DNA of 6,020 nucleotides from Bacteroidales bacterium (GTDB lineage Bacteria; Bacteroidota; Bacteroidia; Bacteroidales; UBA3824), in contig JAEEXW010000198.1 of the NCBI GenBank assembly GCA_016287995.1, positions 1 to 6,020 of the forward strand, read 5' to 3'. The translations under genes were made by a program, and so were the position numbers. Within the stretch, counting starts at the first letter, position 1. Each line of letters begins with the position of its first letter. The notes beneath the pieces were generated by a model. It saw only the letters and a program-made list of their open reading frames with translations. It did no database searches and had not been told where the DNA came from. Positions 1-6,020 of this stretch are shown here, in pieces.

Positions 1-687
1 GGTGTTTCCGTTTTCATCAGGGCGCATATCGTGAAGTTCAAGATGAACGCCTTTGTTCAAAAACGCAAGTTCTCTAAGTCTTGCCGCCAAAATGTCGTAC
101 TGATAAACGTGGCATGTAAAAATACTGTCATCGGGTTTGAAAGTGATTTCCGTTCCAGTATCTTCGATGTCAGTTTCGCCGATAACAAGAACCTCCGTAG
201 TGGGTTTTCCGATAGAATATTTTTGCTGGTAAATTTTGCCGTTTCTCTTGATAACCGCCTCAAAATAAGTTGAAAGCGCGTTAACGCAAGATACGCCGAC
301 ACCGTGCAAACCGCCGGAAACTTTATAAGAATTTTTGTTGAATTTACCGCCGGCATGAAGAATTGTTAAAACAACCTCCAAAGCCGATTTTTTTTCTTTT
401 TCGTGATAATCAGTCGGAATACCGCGACCGTTGTCCTTTACCGTTATTGATTCGTCCCAATTGATGGTAACGTCGATTTTGGTACAAAATCCGGCAAGAG
501 CCTCATCGATAGAGTTATCAACAACCTCATAAACAAGGTGATGCAAACCTCTTTCGCCGGTATCGCCGATATACATAGCGGGGCGTTTTCTTACCGCCTC
601 CAAACCTTCAAGCACTTGAATACTATCTGCGGAATAATTCTCTTCCGCCTCAATTATTTCTGCCTTAGTTAAGTTGTTTTCTTCCAT
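1..687 (-). CDS. gyrB: DNA gyrase subunit B, N-terminal part (runs off left edge)
   Basis: This is the ATPase subunit of DNA gyrase, which with GyrA introduces negative supercoils into DNA using ATP. The visible 229 residues cover the whole GHKL ATP-binding domain and enter the transducer domain; the C-terminal part is outside the window. Conserved parts seen: KRPAMYIGD (residues 34-42), EVVDNSIDEA with the general base Glu54 and Mg-binding Asn58, DNGRGIP with adenine-contacting Asp85 (E. coli Asp73), LHAGGKF with Lys115, GGLHGVGVS (125-133), Arg148 (E. coli Arg136, the coumarin contact), and the TGT at 177-179. The roles are transferred from E. coli GyrB by alignment from memory. An N-terminal extension of about 12 residues precedes the E. 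coli-like start. The ATG at 687 is the first in frame and follows a promoter at the expected distance; there is no Shine-Dalgarno. ParE is the alternative, but the whole segment fits Bacteroidales GyrB closely. Confidence 0.96.
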   Translation of the reverse strand, partial: MEENNLTKAEIIEAEENYSADSIQVLEGLEAVRKRPAMYIGDTGERGLHHLVYEVVDNSIDEALAGFCTKIDVTINWDESITVKDNGRGIPTDYHEKEKKSALEVVLTILHAGGKFNKNSYKVSGGLHGVGVSCVNALSTYFEAVIKRNGKIYQQKYSIGKPTTEVLVIGETDIEDTGTEITFKPDDSIFTCHVYQYDILAARLRELAFLNKGVHLELHDMRPDENGNT

Positions 688-709
688 TACTAAAAAAATA
701 TTTTGTCTG

Positions 710-741
710 CAAAAGTAATAATTTTTATTTTTTTAAACAAG
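710..741 (-). promoter_or_regulatory. Bacteroidota-type promoter for gyrB
   Basis: On the minus strand this reads CTTG (741-738), 20 nt of A/T, then TACTTTTG (717-710), which fits the Bacteroidota -7 consensus TAnnTTTG in full and the -33 TTTG at three of four bases. An A-tract (AAAAAACTTG) precedes the -33 element. The gyrB ATG lies 22 nt downstream of the -7 element, leaving a very short leader without a Shine-Dalgarno, as is usual in this phylum. It sits in the 65-nt gap after the lipoprotein gene stop, so gyrB can be transcribed independently of the operon before it. The assignment rests on consensus match only. Confidence 0.75.
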
Positions 742-752
742 TTTTTTAACTT

Positions 753-1343
753 TTAATCCTTCTTAAAATTCAGCACCATTTTCATAGAATTTTCCTTTTG
801 AAATTCCTCCTGAATGTTGCTTATTACAAGGGACGAAGCGGTTAGTGTTTTGATAACAAAACGGTCTTGCTCCTGATTATCGAGAATCACGGAAATAGTA
901 TCACCGATGATTTTGTAAGAGCCTCTCAAAGTTTCCGAATCCGTTTTGACGGAAAATCTTTTGTACTGATGTAAATTATAACTATCACCGTCTGAAAATG
1001 TATAAATCATATTGCCTTCGGTGGCTTTCAATGTTGCTTCAATATCCGTCTTGACACTTTGATAAGCCTGAGTTTTCTTAGAAGAAAGTTCTTCGATTCT
1101 TTTCTTCAACTTTTCCCTTTCGCCCTCGCTCTGAGCCGTTTCCAAATTACGCTTAATTTGTGCGATATTTTGGTCGATGTTCATAATGGCGATTTTCCCT
1201 TTTGCCAATGCAAATTCGTCAAAATTCTCACATTCTGCCTTTGTCAGAGTCCAATTTCCTATAATCAGCATTTCTGCTTTTTGTCCGCACGAAAGGCACA
1301 GAAAAAGACTTAAAACAAACAAAACTTTTTTCATAAGCATCAT
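753..1343 (-). CDS. Lipocalin-like lipoprotein with a long helical insertion
   Basis: A 196-residue putative lipoprotein, last gene of the three-gene operon. Residues 5-18 form a basic plus hydrophobic signal peptide (KKVLFVLSLFLCLS) and Cys19 is the likely lipidated residue; the -3 position is Cys rather than the usual Leu, so the lipobox is slightly off consensus. The mature protein begins with IIGNW (27-31), the start of a lipocalin-like domain, and ends with strands around GSYKIIGDTISVIL (141-154) and MKMVLNFKKD (187-196). These match the two upstream genes in order and spacing. Between the first strand and the rest lies a charged helical segment of about 55 residues (roughly 52-108), probably coiled coil, that the paralogs lack. 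The ATG at 1343 overlaps the upstream stop as ATGA; Met2 and Met4 are alternative starts and Met4 gives a more typical signal peptide. The ligand is unknown. Placing it in a lipocalin-like family is inference from pattern. Confidence 0.82.
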   Translation of the reverse strand: MMLMKKVLFVLSLFLCLSCGQKAEMLIIGNWTLTKAECENFDEFALAKGKIAIMNIDQNIAQIKRNLETAQSEGEREKLKKRIEELSSKKTQAYQSVKTDIEATLKATEGNMIYTFSDGDSYNLHQYKRFSVKTDSETLRGSYKIIGDTISVILDNQEQDRFVIKTLTASSLVISNIQEEFQKENSMKMVLNFKKD

Positions 1344-2368
1344 TGTTTTTGAAATGTTAACTTGGTGAAAACTTCGCTGGTTTCGAGTTTCTCCTGAACT
1401 ACGATTATTAGGCGATTCTCTGTAATCTCCTGAATCTGAACCACATCATACTGGTTGCCGTCTGAGGGTTGGAGTTTTAGGTATTTTGACTGAGGGTCGT
1501 ATTCCCATGCGCCTGTTTCGGTTTTTTCGGAAAAACCTATTCTTTCAAAAGTCTTGTCGGCTTTGAAAACAAGCACAGCCCTCGTCAAAAGCGCATTTAC
1601 AAGTTCTTGAAGGTCAAGACTATCCTGACGGGTTCTGCGGTACTGATTGTCGGAATATTCAACCATTCTCCAACGACCTACAAAATTTTGTTCGCTGTTT
1701 TTGAGTTGTTGCGAAAGTTGTATTTTAACGTTTGAAACCCCTTGTCCGGAATTTGCGCCCTGACCTGAGGCGGCGTTTGCGCGATAATTGTCAGCCTCGC
1801 GGTTAGTCTGTTTTAAGCCTCCGTTAACCAAGATAAACAGCAAAACCACAATCACTGCTGCACTCATATAAAGCAGGTTTTTGAACAACTGTTCTTTACC
1901 TGACGGTGTGCTGTTGTTTGAAGTGTTTTTTTTCGGGTTTTTGTTTTGAACTATTGCCGCCGGTTTTTGCGGCTGTTTTTTCTCTATCCTTTTTGAAAGA
2001 TACTGATAATTGTTTTTCAACATATCCAAAAGTGTCGCTTGACCCTCTTGAAAATTTACCGTTGCCGCATCTATCCAATCGTGTTCGTCAAGAAAGAAAT
2101 TTTGACTGACGGTTTTGTTTTCCATTTCAACGGTAACAAAAGGTACAACCGTAACGCCGAAATTTGAGCAACCGTGCAAAAGCGACATCATTGAGGGATT
2201 AACTTCCGAATCCTCTGTCATTACCGCTATTACCAAATCCGGCAAAGCGTTTTTATCTATTTTAGCGGCAGTATTGTTGACCGAATAGCCGTTTTTTTTA
2301 AGCGTTTGAAATAGTTTTTGAGCAGTTTCCTTTCCTTTTGGAGAACTTACAAGTAATATTTTTTCCAA
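1340..2368 (-). CDS. TIR-like / transmembrane / lipocalin-like fusion protein
   Basis: A 342-residue protein with three parts. Residues 1-120 look like a TIR-type alpha/beta domain: strand KILLVSS (3-9), helix through GYSV (27-30), strand PDLVIAVM (43-50), strand VTVVPFV (72-78) and DWIDA (97-101), the order and spacing seen in bacterial TIR domains. The helix that normally carries the NADase glutamate reads NPSMMSLLHG, without Glu, so catalysis is doubtful. A polar K/Q/N/S-rich linker (128-160) leads to one transmembrane helix (about 165-183). A short SGQG-repeat linker (201-210) and a C-terminal lipocalin-like domain (228-342, FVGRW, VFKADKTF, GAWEYD) follow. Positive charges before the helix put the TIR-like part in the cytoplasm and the lipocalin-like part in the periplasm. 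The start at 2368 lies 4 nt after the upstream stop, so translation is probably coupled. A receiver-like or other Rossmann-like fold is the main alternative for the N-terminus. A signalling role is inferred. Confidence 0.85.
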   Translation of the reverse strand: MEKILLVSSPKGKETAQKLFQTLKKNGYSVNNTAAKIDKNALPDLVIAVMTEDSEVNPSMMSLLHGCSNFGVTVVPFVTVEMENKTVSQNFFLDEHDWIDAATVNFQEGQATLLDMLKNNYQYLSKRIEKKQPQKPAAIVQNKNPKKNTSNNSTPSGKEQLFKNLLYMSAAVIVVLLFILVNGGLKQTNREADNYRANAASGQGANSGQGVSNVKIQLSQQLKNSEQNFVGRWRMVEYSDNQYRRTRQDSLDLQELVNALLTRAVLVFKADKTFERIGFSEKTETGAWEYDPQSKYLKLQPSDGNQYDVVQIQEITENRLIIVVQEKLETSEVFTKLTFQKQ

Positions 2369-2372
2369 TTTT

Positions 2373-2789
2373 TTATTGTTTTTTTAACGTGAGGACTATT
2401 GTTGAACCCGAAGCATCGTCTTTTTGAACGATTACCAATTCGGAGTTTGAAAGCGACTGAATTTTGCTCAGGACGATTTTTCCGCCTTCAAAAGTCTGTT
2501 TGAGTTGTTCGCCCTCAGCCAAGAGTTCCCAAGTGCCTTTTTGATGGAAATTGTCGTATTCCTGTTTGAAAGTTTTGTCGGCAGCAAACTCATACATGGA
2601 TTTTGCTTTTGTTTCTTCGATAATTTCCTCAAACAAAGCCTTTTGACTTTCTTCGATTCTTGCATCGGTTTTGTAATCTGAAATTTTCCACTTTCCGACT
2701 ATATTGTCTGCCGACGACGAATTACAACCCGTAAGAGATACTGTTAGCGGGCATATCAGCATAAATAATGCGTATAAAATTTTTTTCAT
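2373..2789 (-). CDS. Small lipocalin-like lipoprotein
   Basis: A 138-residue lipoprotein, first gene of the operon. The signal peptide (KKILYALFMLICPLTVS) ends in a clear lipobox LTGC with Cys22 as the lipidated residue. The residues after it (NSSSADN) lack the acidic run of Bacteroidota surface-export signals, so a periplasm-facing anchor is more likely. The mature domain has the features of lipocalin-like Bacteroidota proteins of the Lipocalin_4 kind: NIVGKWKISDY (29-39), YEFAADKTF (66-74), GTWELL (85-90), KIVLSKI (104-110), SELVIV (116-121) and a C-terminal strand IVLTLKKQ. VGKW/FVGRW, ADKTF and GTW/GAW also occur in the lipocalin-like part of the next gene, so the two are paralogous domains. 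The start at 2789 is 23 nt downstream of a promoter. Family membership is by pattern; ligand and function are unknown. Confidence 0.87.
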   Translation of the reverse strand: MKKILYALFMLICPLTVSLTGCNSSSADNIVGKWKISDYKTDARIEESQKALFEEIIEETKAKSMYEFAADKTFKQEYDNFHQKGTWELLAEGEQLKQTFEGGKIVLSKIQSLSNSELVIVQKDDASGSTIVLTLKKQ

Positions 2790-2812
2790 ATTTTTTCGTT
2801 TAAATTTTTCTG

Positions 2813-2844
2813 CAAATATCTTAAATTATATTGTATTATTCAAG
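2813..2844 (-). promoter_or_regulatory. Promoter for the three-gene lipocalin-like operon
   Basis: On the minus strand: CTTG (2844-2841), 20 nt, then GATATTTG (2820-2813). This fits TTG / TAnnTTTG with one mismatch in the -7 element (G for T). The spacing, the preceding A-tract (AAAAAACTTG) and the bases after the -7 element (CAGA) are the same as in the gyrB promoter. The first start codon is 23 nt downstream and has no Shine-Dalgarno. It lies in the 75-nt gap after the alpha-2-macroglobulin gene, which makes the three downstream genes a separate transcription unit. I saw no hairpin terminator for the upstream gene in the gap, so some read-through is possible. Confidence 0.68.
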
Positions 2845-2864
2845 TTTTTTTTAGATTTTATTTT

Positions 2865-5800
2865 TTATTCCACCTTTACTTTTTGCGACGTTGAGTTTGC
2901 TCTAAACTCCGGTGCGTACATACATTCTATCGTTGCGATGCCGTTTGTTAAAACGCCTTTGTGAACCGCAACAAGCGGATATTCAAATACGTATGTTCCG
3001 CGCTGCATAAACTCAATGAAAAACTCTTCGCAAACGTCTTTTGTACTTTCATAATAGAAAAGTCCGTCTTGAAAGTGACTGCCCGAAAGTTTGTTCAAGG
3101 GTTCAAATGCTGACGAATGAATGTCTTTTAAGAACACGTATTCGAGGTCGCGGTCTGTTGTGATAACAAAACGTGCTTTTAATTTGTCGCCTTGTTTTAT
3201 CGGCATTTCGGGCGTAACGAGCGTTGCAACGTCCTGACCCAAACCATCTTTCGTGATTTTATAAATCTCTTTCGTAAGCGTTAGACCGTTTGAAGTGGCT
3301 TTTATGTTTTCGTATTCCTCAAAATATTGCAAATACGTTGCGCCGAATGCAATGTGATTGTTCGGGTTAACGACTTCAATGTCAGCAAATTCTGATTTGA
3401 TTTCGTCATTAGAGAAAACTTTTTTCACGTATGAGGCACCCTCTGACGGCTTTTCTTCCATAACATAATTGCCTATTTTTATTTTGCATGGTTCTTCTGT
3501 TGTGGAAAGTTTTTCGCCGTTCATTAGGAGTGCGTAAACAGCCTCTGTTGTAGAACGCGTTGATTTCCAAGAGTTTGTCTGTTTGTGTTTTATGAGCCAG
3601 ATTTTCAACTCCTCAACTTCGTGAGACATTTTGAACTCAGAAAACGCTTCAATTATCATCGCCTGAGTCTCTATCGGCGAATTGTACCAGTGATAACCGT
3701 TGAGATTTTTGGAGTAATACATTCCAAATTCGTCAGAATATTGTGCGTTGTCTTTGAAAGAGTCGATTATGTCTTTTGCAGAAGCCTGTTTGTCAAGACG
3801 TTGGAAAGTTGTTGCGAGTAGTGCCTGAGCGTACAAAGAAAAATCCGTCCAATACTGAACTAATTTTGAAAGGAAGAAATCGTATGCTTCACGGCTTGAA
3901 GACGGCACTTTTTCGTCAAAGAAACTGCGGGTATAAAAATATTGAATGTCATAATACGACGGGTGATATTTATCAAGGTCTTTTTTACCCAAATTCTTTT
4001 TCAACCAATCATAATTTTCCTTTAACTTCTTGTCCATAAACGAAATACCGCGCTCAGTCATTTTCTTGACATCGCCTTTGTTTTCAGCCGCACCGAGGTG
4101 AATCAATCTGCCGAGACCGCAAACGATTTCTTGCGTGATGAAAATGCTTTCTTTCATACCTTTGAACCACGGCCAGCCGCCGTTTGAATATTGACCGTCA
4201 AGAAGTTTTTTGAAATAAACACTGTTTGTCTGGTCAACTGCCTTAGAATTAAACAGTTTAGCGAGTTTTTTCATTTGTTCGCTTTCTGTTTTAGCGTCCA
4301 AAAGCCAAGGTGTTTCGTTCAGCATAATTGATTTTAATTCCTGATTTTTTTCTAATGCTGACTTAAAATCTTCCTCAGAAAGCGAGTTGTAAGTTTTTTC
4401 AAAACCCGGATTTGAAGTGATGATTTTTTTTGCTAACAAGTTGGCATACAGACAGTCAAAAATGTAATCGAAACATTCTCTGTCCGTTTCCCTGAGTGCG
4501 GGTAGCGACATAAACGCAAGCCAAGCGGGATTTGAGGTAAACTCAAACGTAAATGACTGATTGTCTTGTGTTTGTGATTGATTTTTTAGTGCATTGACCG
4601 TAAAATTTTTGGTCTGGTTGCCTCTTATATAGAGAGTCTGCGATTCGGTGATGAGCGTTCTCGTGGTTAAAACGGGGACGTATTTTTGACTTCCGTCGCT
4701 ATGTCCGTCAGAAATTCCGACAATCTTAATTACCACGGGCTCAGGACGTTTGGGAATTTCGAGCGAAAATTCCGCTGTCGTTGACCTATCAGCCTCTACG
4801 GTAAAATCTTTAACAACCGCATCAATTTTATAATCTTTGACGGGTTTTAAAGTCTGAAAATCAAGTATTTCAATTTTTACTTTTCCCGATAATTTTTCTT
4901 CTGTTAAATTGCTGATTTTTACGGGTATAGTTATTTTGTCTCTTTCCAAAAAGAACCTCGGCAAGTTAGGCTCCACCATAAACGGCTTTTGTGTTATCAA
5001 ATGATTTTCGCTAAAAGCATATTTTAAATCTTTTGTGTGAGCAAAACTTTTGAAATGCCATTTTGTAAGTGATTCAGGCACAGTAAATTCCACCGAAATA
5101 TTGCCTTCGTTGTCCGTTAACAAATGCGGCTCAAAAAACGCTGTTTCTGCAAAATTTTCTCTTACTTTTACCTCGTCAAAACCTGCATTGTCTTCTGCTG
5201 ATTCTTCTTCCACTGCTGCGTCTTGAACTTCAATTTTATCGTCCAAAACTTCAAGTACTTCTTCGTCTGCTACCATTGGTGCGGATTCCATAACCATATT
5301 TTTTGACAGCATTTTTGCTCCGAAAGTCCGGTAAAGCACCTCCGGGTGTCGTCGTCCGAAAGAGTAAATCTGATGTCCAAACCAGTTGATATACGGACTG
5401 TATGACGGTTCGTAATAATTGAAACTATTAGCATAGCGGATTGCCAGAGCGTTTGAGGCTCCGAAATAATTTCCTTCGTACGAACTGCACGATGAATTGT
5501 AACCGTAACAATTGAAATACCAACTGTTTTCGCGGATTGCATCGAGAGATTCATCGTAAAGTACGGCTAACATTTCAGCGTTAACGGGTTTAAGTTTTTT
5601 GTCAAGTATTTTTAACTTGATTGTTTCCGTCTGACCCGGCTCTAATTTGTCGCGAAAAGTTTCGTATTTTATGTCAATTTTTTTGTTTGTAAAGGGTACG
5701 CTGACAGTAAAGTTTTCTTCATAAAAGCGGTTGTCTTTTACGAAAAAGAACCTTACCGAAATGCCGCCTCTGTATTCTTCCAAAATCGGAATTTCAATGC

Positions 5801-6020
5801 TTTTTGAGTTTTGACTCAGACGGAAATTCTGCTGTGCTGAAATGCGTTTGTCTCCGCAAAATACTTCGTACCAACAATTTACGTCTTTCATTGAAGTTCC
5901 AAAAATGATTTTTGCCTTTTCGCCCGGCTCGCGGCTCGAATAAAGGTTTTCCGTCCAAAAATACTTGTTGAAAGCCGTGTTTTTACAGTTTTCAGAAATG
6001 ATTGTAAACCTCGAATCCGA
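2865..6020 (-). CDS. Alpha-2-macroglobulin family protein, C-terminal 1051 residues (5' end outside window)
   Basis: Bacterial alpha-2-macroglobulins are envelope proteins thought to trap attacking proteases. The reading frame is open up to base 6020, 43 codons beyond the first in-window ATG (5891), so the start is not here; full-length Bacteroidota relatives are usually near 1,800-2,000 residues. Counting the first visible codon as 1: beta-rich MG domains (1-160, with EYRGGISV and LEPGQTETIKL); a Tyr/Asn/Ser-rich stretch (166-223); an acidic linker (243-286) where the bait-like region is expected; the A2M core (ETAFFEPHLLT, SLTKWHFKSFAHTKDLK, MVEPNLPRFF); the helical thioester-type domain (about 498-833, with GGWPWF, SPIETQAM and STTEAVYALL); and C-terminal MG domains (FLKDIHSSAFEP, FYYESTKD, GTYVFEYP, CMYAPEF). 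The thioester motif is replaced by CFDY at 516-519, so covalent trapping is unlikely. Signal peptide and N-terminal domains cannot be judged. Family assignment is firm; the protease-trap role is from the family. Confidence 0.93.
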   Translation of the reverse strand, partial: SDSRFTIISENCKNTAFNKYFWTENLYSSREPGEKAKIIFGTSMKDVNCWYEVFCGDKRISAQQNFRLSQNSKSIEIPILEEYRGGISVRFFFVKDNRFYEENFTVSVPFTNKKIDIKYETFRDKLEPGQTETIKLKILDKKLKPVNAEMLAVLYDESLDAIRENSWYFNCYGYNSSCSSYEGNYFGASNALAIRYANSFNYYEPSYSPYINWFGHQIYSFGRRHPEVLYRTFGAKMLSKNMVMESAPMVADEEVLEVLDDKIEVQDAAVEEESAEDNAGFDEVKVRENFAETAFFEPHLLTDNEGNISVEFTVPESLTKWHFKSFAHTKDLKYAFSENHLITQKPFMVEPNLPRFFLERDKITIPVKISNLTEEKLSGKVKIEILDFQTLKPVKDYKIDAVVKDFTVEADRSTTAEFSLEIPKRPEPVVIKIVGISDGHSDGSQKYVPVLTTRTLITESQTLYIRGNQTKNFTVNALKNQSQTQDNQSFTFEFTSNPAWLAFMSLPALRETDRECFDYIFDCLYANLLAKKIITSNPGFEKTYNSLSEEDFKSALEKNQELKSIMLNETPWLLDAKTESEQMKKLAKLFNSKAVDQTNSVYFKKLLDGQYSNGGWPWFKGMKESIFITQEIVCGLGRLIHLGAAENKGDVKKMTERGISFMDKKLKENYDWLKKNLGKKDLDKYHPSYYDIQYFYTRSFFDEKVPSSSREAYDFFLSKLVQYWTDFSLYAQALLATTFQRLDKQASAKDIIDSFKDNAQYSDEFGMYYSKNLNGYHWYNSPIETQAMIIEAFSEFKMSHEVEELKIWLIKHKQTNSWKSTRSTTEAVYALLMNGEKLSTTEEPCKIKIGNYVMEEKPSEGASYVKKVFSNDEIKSEFADIEVVNPNNHIAFGATYLQYFEEYENIKATSNGLTLTKEIYKITKDGLGQDVATLVTPEMPIKQGDKLKARFVITTDRDLEYVFLKDIHSSAFEPLNKLSGSHFQDGLFYYESTKDVCEEFFIEFMQRGTYVFEYPLVAVHKGVLTNGIATIECMYAPEFRANSTSQKVKVE

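Noticed and set aside
739..752. Inverted repeat AAGTT-TTTT-AACTT as a terminator of the lipoprotein operon
   Set aside because: The stem is only 5 bp and A/T-dominated, and on the transcribed strand it is not followed by a U-tract. It overlaps the -33 part of the gyrB promoter and is better explained as A/T-rich promoter sequence.
1340..2789. Anti-phage defence operon, suggested by the TIR-like domain
   Set aside because: The TIR-like domain seems to lack its catalytic glutamate, the partners are envelope lipoproteins rather than sensors or nucleases, and there are no mobile-element signs next to gyrB.
2790..2864. Small RNA or riboswitch in the gap before the lipocalin-like operon
   Set aside because: The 75 nt are almost all A/T, show no stable stem, and are accounted for by a promoter and a leader of about 20 nt.
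3585..4039. Two plus-strand reading frames of 78 and 87 codons
   Set aside because: Both are antisense to the conserved helical domain of the alpha-2-macroglobulin gene and their translations show no family-like pattern.
5146..5153. TTTGCAGA on the minus strand inside the alpha-2-macroglobulin gene as an internal promoter
   Set aside because: No TTG element lies at the spacing seen in the two intergenic promoters, and the bases are fully explained as conserved coding sequence.
5270..5554. 94-codon minus-strand reading frame within the alpha-2-macroglobulin gene
   Set aside because: It lies in another frame of a gene with clear family similarity on both sides, its translation has no recognisable domain or signal, and no start context supports it.

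Overview
The window reads as chromosomal DNA of a Bacteroidota member, most likely of the order Bacteroidales. Three observations support this. The partial GyrB at the left edge carries segments I recall from Bacteroidales GyrB (EAVRKRPAMYIGD, DYHEKEKKSALEVV, YQYDILAARLRELAFLN). The two intergenic gaps each hold a promoter of the Bacteroidota primary-sigma type (TTG about 20 nt from TAnnTTTG) and no Shine-Dalgarno sequence. The large protein is a Bacteroidota-style alpha-2-macroglobulin. The species cannot be named from this.

Everything codes on the minus strand, so biological order runs from right to left. First, at 6020-2865, comes the C-terminal 1051 residues of a large envelope alpha-2-macroglobulin-like protein whose 5' part lies beyond the window. 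Its thioester motif has decayed from the usual CxEQ to CFDY. Next comes a 75-nt gap with a promoter, followed by a tightly packed three-gene operon. It holds a small lipoprotein (2789-2373), a three-part membrane protein (2368-1340) and a second lipoprotein (1343-753). The first junction is a 4-nt gap and the second a 4-nt ATGA overlap. A 65-nt gap with a near-identical promoter then leads to gyrB, which starts at 687 and runs off the left edge.

The operon is the most unusual part. All three products carry what looks like the same lipocalin-like domain: a G-x-W strand near the start, a central GTW/GAW/GSY strand, and a C-terminal K-rich end. They differ in how the domain is presented. The first is a bare lipoprotein. 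The second places the domain outside the inner membrane, behind a transmembrane helix and a cytoplasmic TIR-like domain that seems to lack the catalytic glutamate. The third is a lipoprotein with a long helical insertion, probably a coiled coil, inside the domain. A reasonable but unproven reading is an envelope sensing or scaffolding module in which two lipoproteins share a ligand or partner with a membrane protein that has a cytoplasmic signalling-type domain.

The alpha-2-macroglobulin upstream is also an envelope protein but has no proven link to the operon, which has its own promoter. I saw no RNA genes, mobile elements, CRISPR arrays or plus-strand genes.
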